Source: JAVBSX01 sp031549565
GTDB taxonomy: Bacteria > Planctomycetota > Planctomycetia > Pirellulales > Thermoguttaceae
Reading direction: 5' to 3'
DNA: 64,000 nucleotides
Assembly: GCA_031549565.1 (NCBI GenBank)
Contig: JAVBPO010000085.1
Coordinates: forward strand, 1 to 64,000
The notes below the pieces were generated by a model that was not told the origin of the DNA, ran no database searches, and saw nothing but the letters and a program-made list of their open reading frames with translations. The position numbers and the translations under genes are program-made. Below, piece after piece: positions 18,334 through 26,502 of the stretch (within the stretch, counting starts at the first letter, position 1; each line of letters opens with the position of its first letter).

Positions 18334-19494
18334 GTGTCAACGCAATACTTTTCGTTTGGAATGGCTCCTAAAACCGCACAATCCTCTTCGGTCAAACTCT
18401 CGGAAAAAGACAAACAAACACTCGGCAGCATCACGCGGCTGGCCGACGGAATCGCGAAACTCGCCGGTCGTAAACGGGATCCGTTCGTCGATATTCCGAT
18501 GCGGGCGCTTTCGAACGTCAGTTTCAACGAACGAAAAAAAATCATCGAAATGGGAGACAAAACCTCCCAGCGGCAACTTTTCAATCTTTCGCAGGCGAAA
18601 AGCTTCATGCAAACGATGCTCGTCGCCCGCGGAGCGAAACAACTGATTAACGAAGGCAAGACGAACAGCATCCGGGCACTGTACTACATGCTCAAGAAAA
18701 CGATCCCCGGGATCAAGGAAGAAACGTTCGACGAGCAGTCCGAATGCGATACGGTGATCGAAGACATCGAAGTGATTCTCGGTTCGCTCCGGGAAGAACT
18801 GCACTTGGCCGCGGAAAACAAAGGAAATATGGTCGGAAATCTCACGATCGTCGATAAAGGAGACGAAATCGACTGTTCCCGGATGGGGAGCGGCGGGTAC
18901 GGGATTCCGTCGATCGTCGAGCCGAACGTGATTCAGTTCAAAAAATGCAAAGCGGATTTCGTACTCCATGTCGAAAAAGGAACCGTTTGGCAGCGTTTCA
19001 ACGAGGACAAATTCTGGAAAACGCACAACTGTATTTTAACCCACGGCGGCGGCCAACCACCGCGTGGCGTCAGGCGGCTCTTGTACCGGTTGCACAACGA
19101 ACTGAAGCTCCCGATTTACTGCCTGCTCGATAACGATCCGTGGGGGTATTACATTTACAGCGTGATCAAACAGGGCTCGATCAATCTTGCTTTTGAATCC
19201 CAACGAATGGCGATTCCCAACGCGAAGTTTCTCGGTGTTCGCAGCGAGGATTTCGTCCGCTGCGGCTTGTCCAACAGCGTGAAGATCGACCTGAGCGACA
19301 CGGACCGCAAGCGAGCCCGACAGATCGCGGAATACCCGTGGTTCGCGCACAAAAAAGCGTGGCAAAAGGAAATCCAGACGATGATCGACAACGGTTTCAA
19401 GCTGGAAGTCGAAGCGCTCGTCTCCCGGGACATCAGCTACGTCACAGAAGAATACGTTCCGCAACGGCTCAAGGAAGGCAAATTTCTGGATTAA
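18334..19494 (+). CDS. Spo11/topoisomerase VI subunit A-like protein, without subunit B
   Basis: A 386-residue homologue of the DNA-cleaving subunit of topoisomerase VI. The winged-helix domain carries SIRALYYML, where Y118 aligns with the catalytic tyrosine of Spo11 (RxxxY). The Toprim domain carries E214 in LHVEKGTVWQ and D266/D268 in LLDNDPWGYYIY, the metal-binding residues. Length is normal for Top6A. No GHKL-ATPase subunit B lies on either side; neighbours are the hybrid kinase and hydE, both same-strand. Either top6B is elsewhere on the chromosome or this is a stand-alone Spo11-like nuclease. It could cut or manage DNA; the biological role is unknown. Confidence 0.85.
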   Translation: MSTQYFSFGMAPKTAQSSSVKLSEKDKQTLGSITRLADGIAKLAGRKRDPFVDIPMRALSNVSFNERKKIIEMGDKTSQRQLFNLSQAKSFMQTMLVARGAKQLINEGKTNSIRALYYMLKKTIPGIKEETFDEQSECDTVIEDIEVILGSLREELHLAAENKGNMVGNLTIVDKGDEIDCSRMGSGGYGIPSIVEPNVIQFKKCKADFVLHVEKGTVWQRFNEDKFWKTHNCILTHGGGQPPRGVRRLLYRLHNELKLPIYCLLDNDPWGYYIYSVIKQGSINLAFESQRMAIPNAKFLGVRSEDFVRCGLSNSVKIDLSDTDRKRARQIAEYPWFAHKKAWQKEIQTMIDNGFKLEVEALVSRDISYVTEEYVPQRLKEGKFLD

Positions 19495-19543
19495 GCCTAC
19501 CTCCCTCCGCAGGCAAAACCACGAAGCTTTTGAAGTAATCACA

Positions 19544-20671
19544 ATGGATCACGAAGAAATTATCCGTTGGCTCCGGGAAACCGATCCGAATCGGCTCCAG
19601 ACGCTTTGGGATCGGGCGGACACGGTCCGGAAAGAATCCGTCGGCGACGAAGTCCATCTTCGCGGCTTGATCGAAATTTCGAACGTCTGTCGTCGTCAGT
19701 GTCTCTACTGCGGGATCAGGGCTGGAAATAAAGACATTCCTCGATATCGGTTGACGGAGAAAGAAGTACTGCACTGCGCCGAATTGGCCCTGAAATTCGG
19801 GTACGGCTCCATTGTGATCCAAGCCGGTGAAGATTCGTTCATTGAAACCGATTGGATCGCCGAGCTTCTTCAAAAGATCAAATCGTCGACGAATCTGGCG
19901 ATTACGCTCAGCTTGGGCGAGCGCGAAGAAGCGGACTGGAAAGCCTGGAAATCAGCAGGGGCGGAGCGATATCTGCTCCGTTTCGAAACGTCGAACGAGA
20001 ACCTGTTTCGGGCAATCCATCCGCCAAACCCCGAAACATTAGTGTATAAGTCAAGAATCGAAATGCTCGGCGTTTTGAAGCAGCTCGGGTACGAAGTCGG
20101 CAGCGGAATCATGGTCGGAATTCCGGGCCAAACGTATAATGATTTAGCAAGAGATATTTTACTTTTCGAGGAATTGCAGTTGGATATGGTTGGCTTGGGG
20201 CCGTTTTTGCCGCATCCGCACACGCCGCTGGGAAAACTGTTCCCGCCGGACCCGATTTCAGGGCTTTTTCGACCTCAACCGTGGACGCAGGAGCAGAAAA
20301 CATTTTTCGAGCGAAACGGTTTGGAAACAACCAGTTTGATTGGCCAGGTGTCCTGCAATGAAAATTTTACGTTTACGGTCCTCGCATTGACGCGAATCCT
20401 CTGTCCGACGATCAACATTCCGAGCACTACGGCAATCGCGACGATCGACGGCCAAAGCGGTCGTAAAAACGGTTTATGCCGGGGAGCGAACGTGGTGATG
20501 CCGAATTTGACGCCGACGAAATACCGTGAAATGTACGATATTTACCCGAATAAAGCGGCAACACATCAAACCCCGGAAGAAACCGACGAACAGGTTCGCA
20601 GACACCTCAAGGAAATCGGCCGAATCCCGGGCCAAGGCCCCGGCACATCAAAACATTTTCATACCGTTTAG
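19544..20671 (+). CDS. hydE: [FeFe]-hydrogenase maturation radical SAM protein HydE
   Basis: Radical S-adenosylmethionine enzyme that helps build the diiron subcluster of [FeFe]-hydrogenase. The radical SAM cluster motif is C49, C53, C56 in CRRQCLYCGIRAGN, followed by IPRYRLTEKEV, IQAGEDSF and VGIPGQTYNDLARDI, all in line with HydE. At 375 residues the length is typical. HydF, HydG and the hydrogenase itself are not in the window, so the pathway is completed elsewhere. It points to hydrogen metabolism under anoxic conditions. A BioB or PylB relative is the main alternative, but the match to HydE is better. Confidence 0.88.
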   Translation: MDHEEIIRWLRETDPNRLQTLWDRADTVRKESVGDEVHLRGLIEISNVCRRQCLYCGIRAGNKDIPRYRLTEKEVLHCAELALKFGYGSIVIQAGEDSFIETDWIAELLQKIKSSTNLAITLSLGEREEADWKAWKSAGAERYLLRFETSNENLFRAIHPPNPETLVYKSRIEMLGVLKQLGYEVGSGIMVGIPGQTYNDLARDILLFEELQLDMVGLGPFLPHPHTPLGKLFPPDPISGLFRPQPWTQEQKTFFERNGLETTSLIGQVSCNENFTFTVLALTRILCPTINIPSTTAIATIDGQSGRKNGLCRGANVVMPNLTPTKYREMYDIYPNKAATHQTPEETDEQVRRHLKEIGRIPGQGPGTSKHFHTV

Positions 20672-20697
20672 CCGAGCGTCCTGGACGCCGGAGACAC

Positions 20698-21024
20698 ATG
20701 AACACGATCACGACCATCATTGATTCCGATCTGCTTTTGCCGATCATGGAGCTCCCCGCGGAACTGCGACACCGCAAAGTGGAAGTTACGGTTCAGGCTC
20801 CGGTCGCATCCGAGTCGACGAAAGAGAACAAACCGTGGTTTACCCCGGAAGAGTTGGCCCAATTCAAGCAAAACCGGTTGAAGCTGGAAGAAAAAATCGC
20901 GAAAAAACCGAATCGCGTGAAAGAGGAGTTGCGCCAACTTCTGTTGCAATGTCCGGTTGCGAGTGAGGAAGAAATTAAAATGCAAGCGGAATTTCGAGAG
21001 GATTTAAAAAGATGGATTCTGTAA
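20698..21024 (+). CDS. Probable antitoxin of a VapBC-type module
   Basis: A 108-residue protein whose end overlaps the start of the PIN toxin gene by 13 bases. The first 30 residues (ITTIIDSDLLLPIMELP) look like a short beta-strand DNA-binding segment of the AbrB/Phd sort; the rest is charged and helical, suited to wrap the toxin. The assignment rests mainly on its position directly upstream of and overlapping vapC. Confidence 0.65.
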   Translation: MNTITTIIDSDLLLPIMELPAELRHRKVEVTVQAPVASESTKENKPWFTPEELAQFKQNRLKLEEKIAKKPNRVKEELRQLLLQCPVASEEEIKMQAEFREDLKRWIL

Positions 21025-21392
21025 TTACGGTAGATTCCTGCATTTTTATCGACCATTTTCGGTCAAAGGATAAATCCGAAACAGTATTGGAGAGATTACT
21101 GAAGAATCACGAATTGTGTGTTTCCGCGATTGCCAAATATGAGGTGTTATGCGGCGCGGATATCGCTCGGATTGAATTTTGGCAATCGACTTTTTCAAAA
21201 ATGGAAGTCTTGCCGTTTGATGACTCCACGATCATGTCCGCTTGGAAAATCTACCGGCAACTGAAAAACGCAAGTTGTTTGATTGACACGGGCGACATTT
21301 TAATCGCGGCGTCGGCCATTGCGAACGATTTGCCGCTTGCGACGTTGAATCGAAAACATTTTGAACGAATCGAAGGGCTAAAGGTGGTGTGA
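21012..21392 (+). CDS. vapC: VapC-like PIN-domain toxin
   Basis: A 126-residue PIN-domain ribonuclease. Acidic metal ligands are visible in ITVDSCIFIDHF (first aspartate), AIAKYEVLCG (glutamate) and LIDTGDILIAASAI (late aspartates), followed by LATLNRKHFERI. Translation is coupled to the upstream antitoxin by overlap, and its TGA stop overlaps the ATG of the 48-residue ORF at 21392. In this family the enzyme cuts tRNA or other structured RNA when freed from its antitoxin. Confidence 0.88.
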   Translation: MDSVITVDSCIFIDHFRSKDKSETVLERLLKNHELCVSAIAKYEVLCGADIARIEFWQSTFSKMEVLPFDDSTIMSAWKIYRQLKNASCLIDTGDILIAASAIANDLPLATLNRKHFERIEGLKVV

Positions 21393-21538
21393 TGGAGTTT
21401 CTTCAAGGATTAGTGTTGGGGAGGATCGCTCTTATGGTACCAATCTTTTGGCGAATGAACACACTCACGAAAGAAGTTGAAAAACTCGACAATATGAAAT
21501 GGGAAAAATCGCGAAAAGATAACCCAAGCCAAGAGTGA
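21392..21538 (+). CDS. Small 48-residue protein coupled to vapC
   Basis: A short open frame beginning MEFLQGLVLGRIALMVPIF and ending in KSRKDNPSQE. Its ATG overlaps the vapC stop (TGATG), the pattern of translational coupling. The N-terminal 20 residues are hydrophobic and could form one membrane helix; the C-terminal half is charged. No family recognised. It may be a small membrane protein or a chance frame. Confidence 0.4.
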   Translation: MEFLQGLVLGRIALMVPIFWRMNTLTKEVEKLDNMKWEKSRKDNPSQE

Positions 21539-21571
21539 AGCTCTTTACGATACGTTAAAGGAGACGGAAGA

Positions 21572-21826
21572 ATGTCGATTGCAGAAGCTATGGACACCGA
21601 AACACTTAAAGAAACGCTTAAATTTCAAATCGGACAAATCGACGACCCGATGATACTGGACCAACTCTATCGAATCACCTGCAAGGAAGCAATGTCGCGT
21701 CCCCTCACTCCGGAGCAGAGGGAAGATATTCGTATCAGTCGGGAACAGATTCGAACCGGACAATGGATTTCTCACGAAGATTTCATGAAAGAGTTGAACG
21801 AGGAGTATCCGGACGATGAAGATTAA
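21572..21826 (+). CDS. Probable antitoxin of a RelE/ParE-type module
   Basis: An 84-residue acidic helical protein with an AGAC-GGAAGA ribosome site upstream. It overlaps the following RelE/ParE-like gene by 11 bases, the usual antitoxin-toxin layout. The C-terminal part (RISREQIRTGQWISHEDFMKEL) resembles the short antitoxins that precede plasmid-stabilisation toxins. With the toxin truncated, this gene may now be an orphan antitoxin. Confidence 0.65.
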   Translation: MSIAEAMDTETLKETLKFQIGQIDDPMILDQLYRITCKEAMSRPLTPEQREDIRISREQIRTGQWISHEDFMKELNEEYPDDED

Positions 21827-22022
21827 ATGGTCTGCGGCGGCTCGAGTTCAACTCCAAGACATTTTAGGGTTTTACACCAAGCGAAATGGTTCAAAAAAAT
21901 ATAGCACAAGATTGAAAAAGGATGTTGAGGAACTCGTCAAACATTTTCGTGATAATCCTGAGTTTGGTGAACGATTACCACAAGGGTGCGCGCAAATTTC
22001 CTTGTATGTTTGGGCAAAATAG
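21816..22022 (+). pseudogene. RelE/ParE toxin gene truncated by a MITE
   Basis: The first 56 codons (WSAAARVQLQDILGFY, TRLKKDVEELVKHFRDNPEFG) match the N-terminal half of RelE/ParE toxins, which normally run to 90-100 residues. At base 21984 the gene runs into the left terminal repeat of a MITE, which adds 12 foreign residues (CAQISLYVWAK) and a stop. The missing half, which holds the C-terminal strands and active-site residues, is not seen beyond the element. The product is unlikely to be toxic. Confidence 0.75.
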
Positions 22023-22173
22023 GGTGTCATGTCATGCTGAGGTATTCCGAAGCATCTGGTTTCAAGCCGTGTTCGCAACATAATGCGTGTTGCCGGATGC
22101 ACCAGATTCTTCCCTCCGTGAGTACACTTCGTTCAGAATGACAACTCACGACCGGGAAAATTTGCGCGCACCC
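21984..22173. mobile_element. MITE with the same termini as the 2583 element but a different core
   Basis: The left terminus GGGTGCGCGCAAATTTCC (21984-22001) is the complement of the right terminus at 22155-22173. The core is a TCATTCTGAG-type palindrome (22030-22143) rather than the CCTGGGACC unit. No target-site duplication is visible, so the flanking DNA has probably been deleted or has changed. Confidence 0.75.
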
Positions 22174-22318
22174 GTAAACACGGGGCTGTTTGTGAAGAAC
22201 TTGGCTTGGTATTGCGCTTCGTTAGCGCCGGGGCTTGCCCCGGGCTGAACTGCGCAAACGGCTCTATTTGAGAACGTATTGCCGGATGCAACGCTCCACA
22301 CAACAAACGCCGGAGCCG

Positions 22319-23761
22319 CTAAAATTGCTGGCCGGGATCGTAGCTCCCGAATTCGTCGTAAGGGGCGGATTCGTCTTGGCGGTTGGACGGGTCGTCAAAG
22401 CGTGTGAATTGCTTGAACCAGAGAAGCGGAATGTCGCCGGTCGGGCCGTTACGCTGTTTGGCGAGGATCAATTCCGCACGGCCTTCGCTGTTGGATAAAT
22501 CCGCTTCCTCCGGGGATTTCATCGCTTCCTCCCGATGGATGAACATCACGACGTCGGCGTCCTGCTCGATCGCTCCGGATTCCCGAAGATGGCTCAGTCG
22601 CGGGCGGGTATCCTTGGCGTCCGCCTGTCGGTTGAGCTGCGCCAAGCACAGAACAGGGACATGCAATTCGCGAGCAAGCCCTTTCAAACGGCGGGCGATT
22701 TTCGCGACCTGCTCCTGCCGGGGATCGGTCGGCATATCCGGTTCGATGAGTCCCAGATAGTCGATCACGATCAACTCGAGCCCGTCCTGCCGTTTGAGAC
22801 GACGGGCAAGTGAGCCGATTTCCGTTACGGATCGCGAAGGAGGATCGTCGATGAAAAGCGGCGAAGCCGACAATTCGTTCGACGATTTCATGAGAATCTG
22901 CCGTTCGTGGGACGCGAGAAAATTGCTGCGCATTTTATGGGCGTCGAGCCGCCCCCGGGCGCTGAGCAGCCGCATGGCCAACTCCACCCGCCCCATCTCC
23001 AGCGAAACGACCAAAGTCGGTTTGTTTTGCGCGACAGCGGCATGGTCCGCGATATTCAGAGCCAACGCGGTTTTACCGATGCCCGGTCGAGCGGCGAGGA
23101 TCACCAACTGGTCCGGGTGCAAACCGCCGGTCAATTCGTCGAGTTTGTGGAAACCGGTCGCGACTCCTCCGACCTCTCCCCCGGCCTTGTTGTCAAGAAT
23201 TTTGAACGTCTCATTGATCACATCGAGGATCGGATGGACCTGATTGTCGCTTCTCGCGTCGGTAATCGCGAAGATTTTTTCTTCGGCTCGATTAACGATG
23301 TCCTTCGGTTCGTGGATCGGCTCGTAAGCAGAACGCAGAATTTCCGCACTGGTCTGGATCAAATCGCGGAGAATCGCGCGATCCCGTACGATTTCGGCGT
23401 ATTGGACCGCATGGGCGGCGACTTGCACCTCGGACATGACCTCGCCGAGGTAGGCTTCGCCGCCGGTCGCTTCCAAGTCGCCGGAGCGCTCCAGTCGCTC
23501 CAGAAGCAATGTCAAGTCGATTCCGGAACCGGAACCGTGCATTTCGGTCAAATGCCGATAAAGCTTACGGTTCGCCTCGGAGTAAAAATCCTCCGGGCGA
23601 AGGATCGGTATAACTTCATCACACGTGATCGGAAGGATCAGAATCGCCCCGATCACCCCCTTTTCGGCTTCCAAGCTGTGGGGCGGGGCATGTTCGATCA
23701 GTGCCTTTTCCAAGGGATGTTCTTGCGACGGCTTGGAACCTTTCGCGGACTTCTTGGGCAT
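22319..23761 (-). CDS. dnaB: Replicative DNA helicase
   Basis: Hexameric 5'-3' helicase of the replication fork, 480 residues. The N-terminal domain shows PPHSLEAEKGVIGAIL; the RecA-type motor domain shows Walker A in AARPGIGKTALALN, LVVSLEMGRVELAMR, and Walker B in LIVIDYLGLIEP. The C-terminal part has the usual LSHLRESGAIEQDADVVMFIHR. The gene stands alone between a MITE and the acidic-protein gene; no split inteins or insertions were seen. Confidence 0.95.
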   Translation of the reverse strand: MPKKSAKGSKPSQEHPLEKALIEHAPPHSLEAEKGVIGAILILPITCDEVIPILRPEDFYSEANRKLYRHLTEMHGSGSGIDLTLLLERLERSGDLEATGGEAYLGEVMSEVQVAAHAVQYAEIVRDRAILRDLIQTSAEILRSAYEPIHEPKDIVNRAEEKIFAITDARSDNQVHPILDVINETFKILDNKAGGEVGGVATGFHKLDELTGGLHPDQLVILAARPGIGKTALALNIADHAAVAQNKPTLVVSLEMGRVELAMRLLSARGRLDAHKMRSNFLASHERQILMKSSNELSASPLFIDDPPSRSVTEIGSLARRLKRQDGLELIVIDYLGLIEPDMPTDPRQEQVAKIARRLKGLARELHVPVLCLAQLNRQADAKDTRPRLSHLRESGAIEQDADVVMFIHREEAMKSPEEADLSNSEGRAELILAKQRNGPTGDIPLLWFKQFTRFDDPSNRQDESAPYDEFGSYDPGQQF

Positions 23762-23843
23762 AAGGCGTGTAAGAGGGATCTATCGATGAGGGAACTCCGG
23801 GCGTCTAAGACGCTCCGGCTAAACGGGCAAAGCCTCCGAAGGA

Positions 23844-24197
23844 TTAATCTTCGTCGTCGGCTTCGGCTTCATCGTCGTCGTATTCCCATTCGTCCTCGTC
23901 GTCATCTTCTTCATCCTCTTCATCGTCGTCTTCGACTTCTTCCCAATCGTCGTCGTCTTCCCAATCCTCGTCGTCATCTTCCTCTTCGTCGTCGTCTTCG
24001 TCCCAATCCTCGTCCCAATCTTCGTCGTCTTCTTCCTCGTCCCACTCTTCCTCTTCGTCCTCGTCCCAATCGTCTTCTTCATCGTCCTTGGCGGCAACGG
24101 CGCAGCAACAGCAATACTTGGAGGCGTACGAGGACGGCCAAAAATTGCGACTTCCTTGATTCAATTTGCGTGTGGAAAAAGTGAGAGTGGTTTTCAC
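23844..24197 (-). CDS. Extremely acidic Asp/Glu/Trp-repeat protein
   Basis: A 117-residue protein with a GTG start and an AAGGG ribosome site nine bases upstream. The first 37 residues are ordinary and include four consecutive cysteines (SKYCCCCAVAA). From there to the end it is almost only Asp and Glu, punctuated by Trp and Tyr at irregular intervals (DDWDEDEEEEWDEEED). No function can be read from it. It could bind basic proteins or metal, or be a repeat-driven expansion, since the DNA is a degenerate TCG/TCC-rich repeat. The opposite-strand arginine-rich frame is a shadow. Confidence 0.6.
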   Translation of the reverse strand: MKTTLTFSTRKLNQGSRNFWPSSYASKYCCCCAVAAKDDEEDDWDEDEEEEWDEEEDDEDWDEDWDEDDDEEEDDDEDWEDDDDWEEVEDDDEEDEEDDDEDEWEYDDDEAEADDED

Positions 24198-24398
24198 GGT
24201 TCAACCCTTTTCAAGTGGAAAATGTGGAATCGGGCGGCATGACCGCCAGCCTAAACAAAGCGAGAGCCTTCAGTATTATTGCGAGGAGGTTTCAAAAAGG
24301 AAAGACCTCCCCGGCAATTTTCCTCTTTTCGTCAAAGTTCACCACGAACTTTATCTGGAATGGGAAAGGAAACCAATTTTACAATTAGATGACAGCGA

Positions 24399-24446
24399 AC
24401 AGAGGACAGAGGACAGGAATATTTCTATCACCTATCACCTATTCTC
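24399..24446. repeat. Heptamer repeats at the end of the DUF4340 gene
   Basis: An AGAGGAC/AGGACAG run (24399-24417) is followed by CTATCAC heptamers (24425-24446). The TGA stop of the DUF4340 gene (24435-24437) lies within the second run. The rest of the 24198-24434 gap shows no gene. Confidence 0.75.
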
Positions 24447-26195
24447 TTGCTGTTCCGCGGCCGGCGTCGGTTCGGTGGTGTCGGGCTTGGGCTCTTCGGT
24501 TTTTTCGGGTTCCTTTGCTGGTTCCTGAGCCGGTTCCTGGACCGGTTCCGGGTTGGGGAACAAACCTTCCTGACCCGGCAAGGTGGGGGCGTTCAGTTCG
24601 CGAAGCTCCGGGAATTCCGGTTCATCGTCATAACCTTCGTGGTCCGTGCGCAAATCGATCGACGACGTTTTTTCGCCGTCCTTGGCGTCCTGCTTCTTCG
24701 GGCGAATCAGGGTGTCCTTGCCGAGGTGGATTTTTTTGAAAACGTCTTCCGAAATGATGTAATACCAATCGGCAAACCGTTTGTTCATCTCGGCGGACTG
24801 CTTTTTGCCCGACTCGACCTGTTCGTTGTAATGGTCCTGCAATCGGGCGTTCGATTTTTCAACGTCTTCGAGCTTCTTTTTTGCTTCGGCGATCGCCGCT
24901 TCTTCTCCTTCGGTCGGCACTTCGGGGAGCGGTTCGAGCGCCGGTTTTTCGATCTGCGATTCGTCGAATTCGGTCATGATAAACAGATACCGATTGAGCG
25001 AAACGGACGATTCCGGCTCTTTGCCGTCTTCCGATTCGGCGTTTTCCGTTCCCATTCCGGCGGGGGAACCGAATCGAAGCAGGTACTTCATCCCGTTTTT
25101 CATCGCGATGTGGATTTCGCCGTTGCTCGAAAAGAGCGCGACCTCTTCTTTTCCGTCCGGCGATTCCTCGACGGCAAAGTAAAAACCTCGCTGCGCCAAA
25201 GCGGCGGCGATTTTCGGATCCTTGTCGACGGTTTTTTCGTCCAGCGGCTTCGATTCCCGAAGCGGATTGGCCAGGAATGTCGGCTTGCGACGCACGTCAA
25301 CGATTTTCAGATCGTCCACGGCGTTGACCATCGTCGAGAGCGTGTCCTCGGCGAGCTCTTCATTGTCAGCGAGCGGCGTGGGAGTCGGAACACGATCTTT
25401 GAGCAGCTTCATCGACTCAAGCGTCCAGCGCTGTCCGGCCGGAGCTTGGTCGTTGTGGTTCAAAACGATCGACGAACTGAAGTCCCGGGTTCCACGATCG
25501 AAATCGACGGCGTAATCCTCGATGTTGACTCGATGAATATCGAACGAATCGATTTTCAACAGGTTCTTTTCGATCCAATCTTCGAATCGGGTCGACATTG
25601 CGGAGGTGGAAATCTTCGCGGTGTAGACGGGATGCTGGTTCGGAACCCGGACGTATCGCAGTTCCGGTTTTCCTTCGACTTCCTTGCCGATAATCAGTTG
25701 CGCCAATTCCTTTTCCGCTTCGCCGAGGCAGACGACTTTGATTCCCGCTCCGCCGGACGCCGAAGCCCCTTCCGCGGTCGGATCGACGACGCCGTACAGG
25801 GCGTGGATATTCGTCGAACCGCCGTCCCCCTTCGCGTCGCTTGCCGAAACGTCGGACGGCGCGACGGAAAGGATCTGCAAGCCGATCAAAGCGGACGCAA
25901 CTTGCCCCATTTGATCCCTTGCGTCGGCGGGGTAATTCTCGTGGGACGGAATCGTCCAGCTTCCATCTTTATCCGAAGCAATCTGGAACCGGTTCAGATC
26001 GCCGCCGGTCGGATCGATCTTCGCGATTTCCAGCGACCGGATTTCCAATGGATCGGTGAACTTATCCGCGAAAAGAAACTTTCCGACCATCACGTCCGGC
26101 GAGTCGTTGTACGGCTTCGGCTGCATGAAGTACGCGATCAAAGTCAGAAAAAGCGCAACGGCGAGGAATATCGAAGTTTTAGAGGATTCTTTCAT
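24435..26195 (-). CDS. DUF4340 protein, partner of a Gld-type ABC system
   Basis: A membrane-anchored protein of about 586 residues. One N-terminal helix (IFLAVALFLTLIAYFMQP) is followed by a large periplasmic part with DUF4340-like repeats (KFLFADKFTDPLEIRSLEI, IIGKEVEGKPELRYVRVPNQHPVY) and a Pro/Glu-rich tail that ends inside heptamer repeats. In many bacteria DUF4340 proteins follow GldF-GldG genes, as here, where gldFG lies just upstream on the same strand. The start at 26195 (MKESSKTS) gives a short cytoplasmic lead before the helix; in-frame ATGs up to 26252 are possible. Confidence 0.8.
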   Translation of the reverse strand: MKESSKTSIFLAVALFLTLIAYFMQPKPYNDSPDVMVGKFLFADKFTDPLEIRSLEIAKIDPTGGDLNRFQIASDKDGSWTIPSHENYPADARDQMGQVASALIGLQILSVAPSDVSASDAKGDGGSTNIHALYGVVDPTAEGASASGGAGIKVVCLGEAEKELAQLIIGKEVEGKPELRYVRVPNQHPVYTAKISTSAMSTRFEDWIEKNLLKIDSFDIHRVNIEDYAVDFDRGTRDFSSSIVLNHNDQAPAGQRWTLESMKLLKDRVPTPTPLADNEELAEDTLSTMVNAVDDLKIVDVRRKPTFLANPLRESKPLDEKTVDKDPKIAAALAQRGFYFAVEESPDGKEEVALFSSNGEIHIAMKNGMKYLLRFGSPAGMGTENAESEDGKEPESSVSLNRYLFIMTEFDESQIEKPALEPLPEVPTEGEEAAIAEAKKKLEDVEKSNARLQDHYNEQVESGKKQSAEMNKRFADWYYIISEDVFKKIHLGKDTLIRPKKQDAKDGEKTSSIDLRTDHEGYDDEPEFPELRELNAPTLPGQEGLFPNPEPVQEPAQEPAKEPEKTEEPKPDTTEPTPAAEQQENR

Positions 26196-26262
26196 GGGAT
26201 TGGGGGAGGGCATAGACATGGAGCATGGGGAATTCGGCTTGGTGTAACCCATTGCGCCACGC

Positions 26263-26367
26263 GGTCCCCTCTCACCCGGTAATCCGGGGGAGAGGGTTAG
26301 GGTGAGGGGGTGGAGCTGCTTGCCGCTTCACCCTCACCCTAGCCCTCTCCCAGAGGGAGAGGGGACC
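26263..26367. repeat. Palindromic CCCTCTCC/AGGGTGAGGG element
   Basis: GGTCCCCTCT...GGGGGAGAGGGTTAGGGTGAGGG is mirrored by CCCTCACCCTAGCCCTCTCCC...AGAGGGGACC, a 105-base near-perfect inverted repeat. This sequence type recurs in many bacterial genomes. The remaining bases between the DUF4340 and gldFG genes hold no gene. Confidence 0.8.
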
Positions 26368-26502
26368 ACGTTTTGTTTGCGACAATCTAAAAAATGGTGT
26401 AATGTTTTCCAGCGGAAGTTGACGGTAGTAAAATATTACGGCACTGTCGACTCGAATACCGCTTACTACGTGCGCGGCTCTGATTCGAACGAGCTGACGA
26501 CC

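Noticed and set aside
21572..22022. Intact RelBE-type toxin module
   Set aside because: The toxin frame enters a MITE terminal repeat after 56 codons and lacks its C-terminal half.
22907..24184. Plus-strand frame with an Arg/Pro/Leu-rich tail
   Set aside because: It is antisense to dnaB and to the acidic protein. The arginine-rich tail is just the complement of the GAC/GAA tract.
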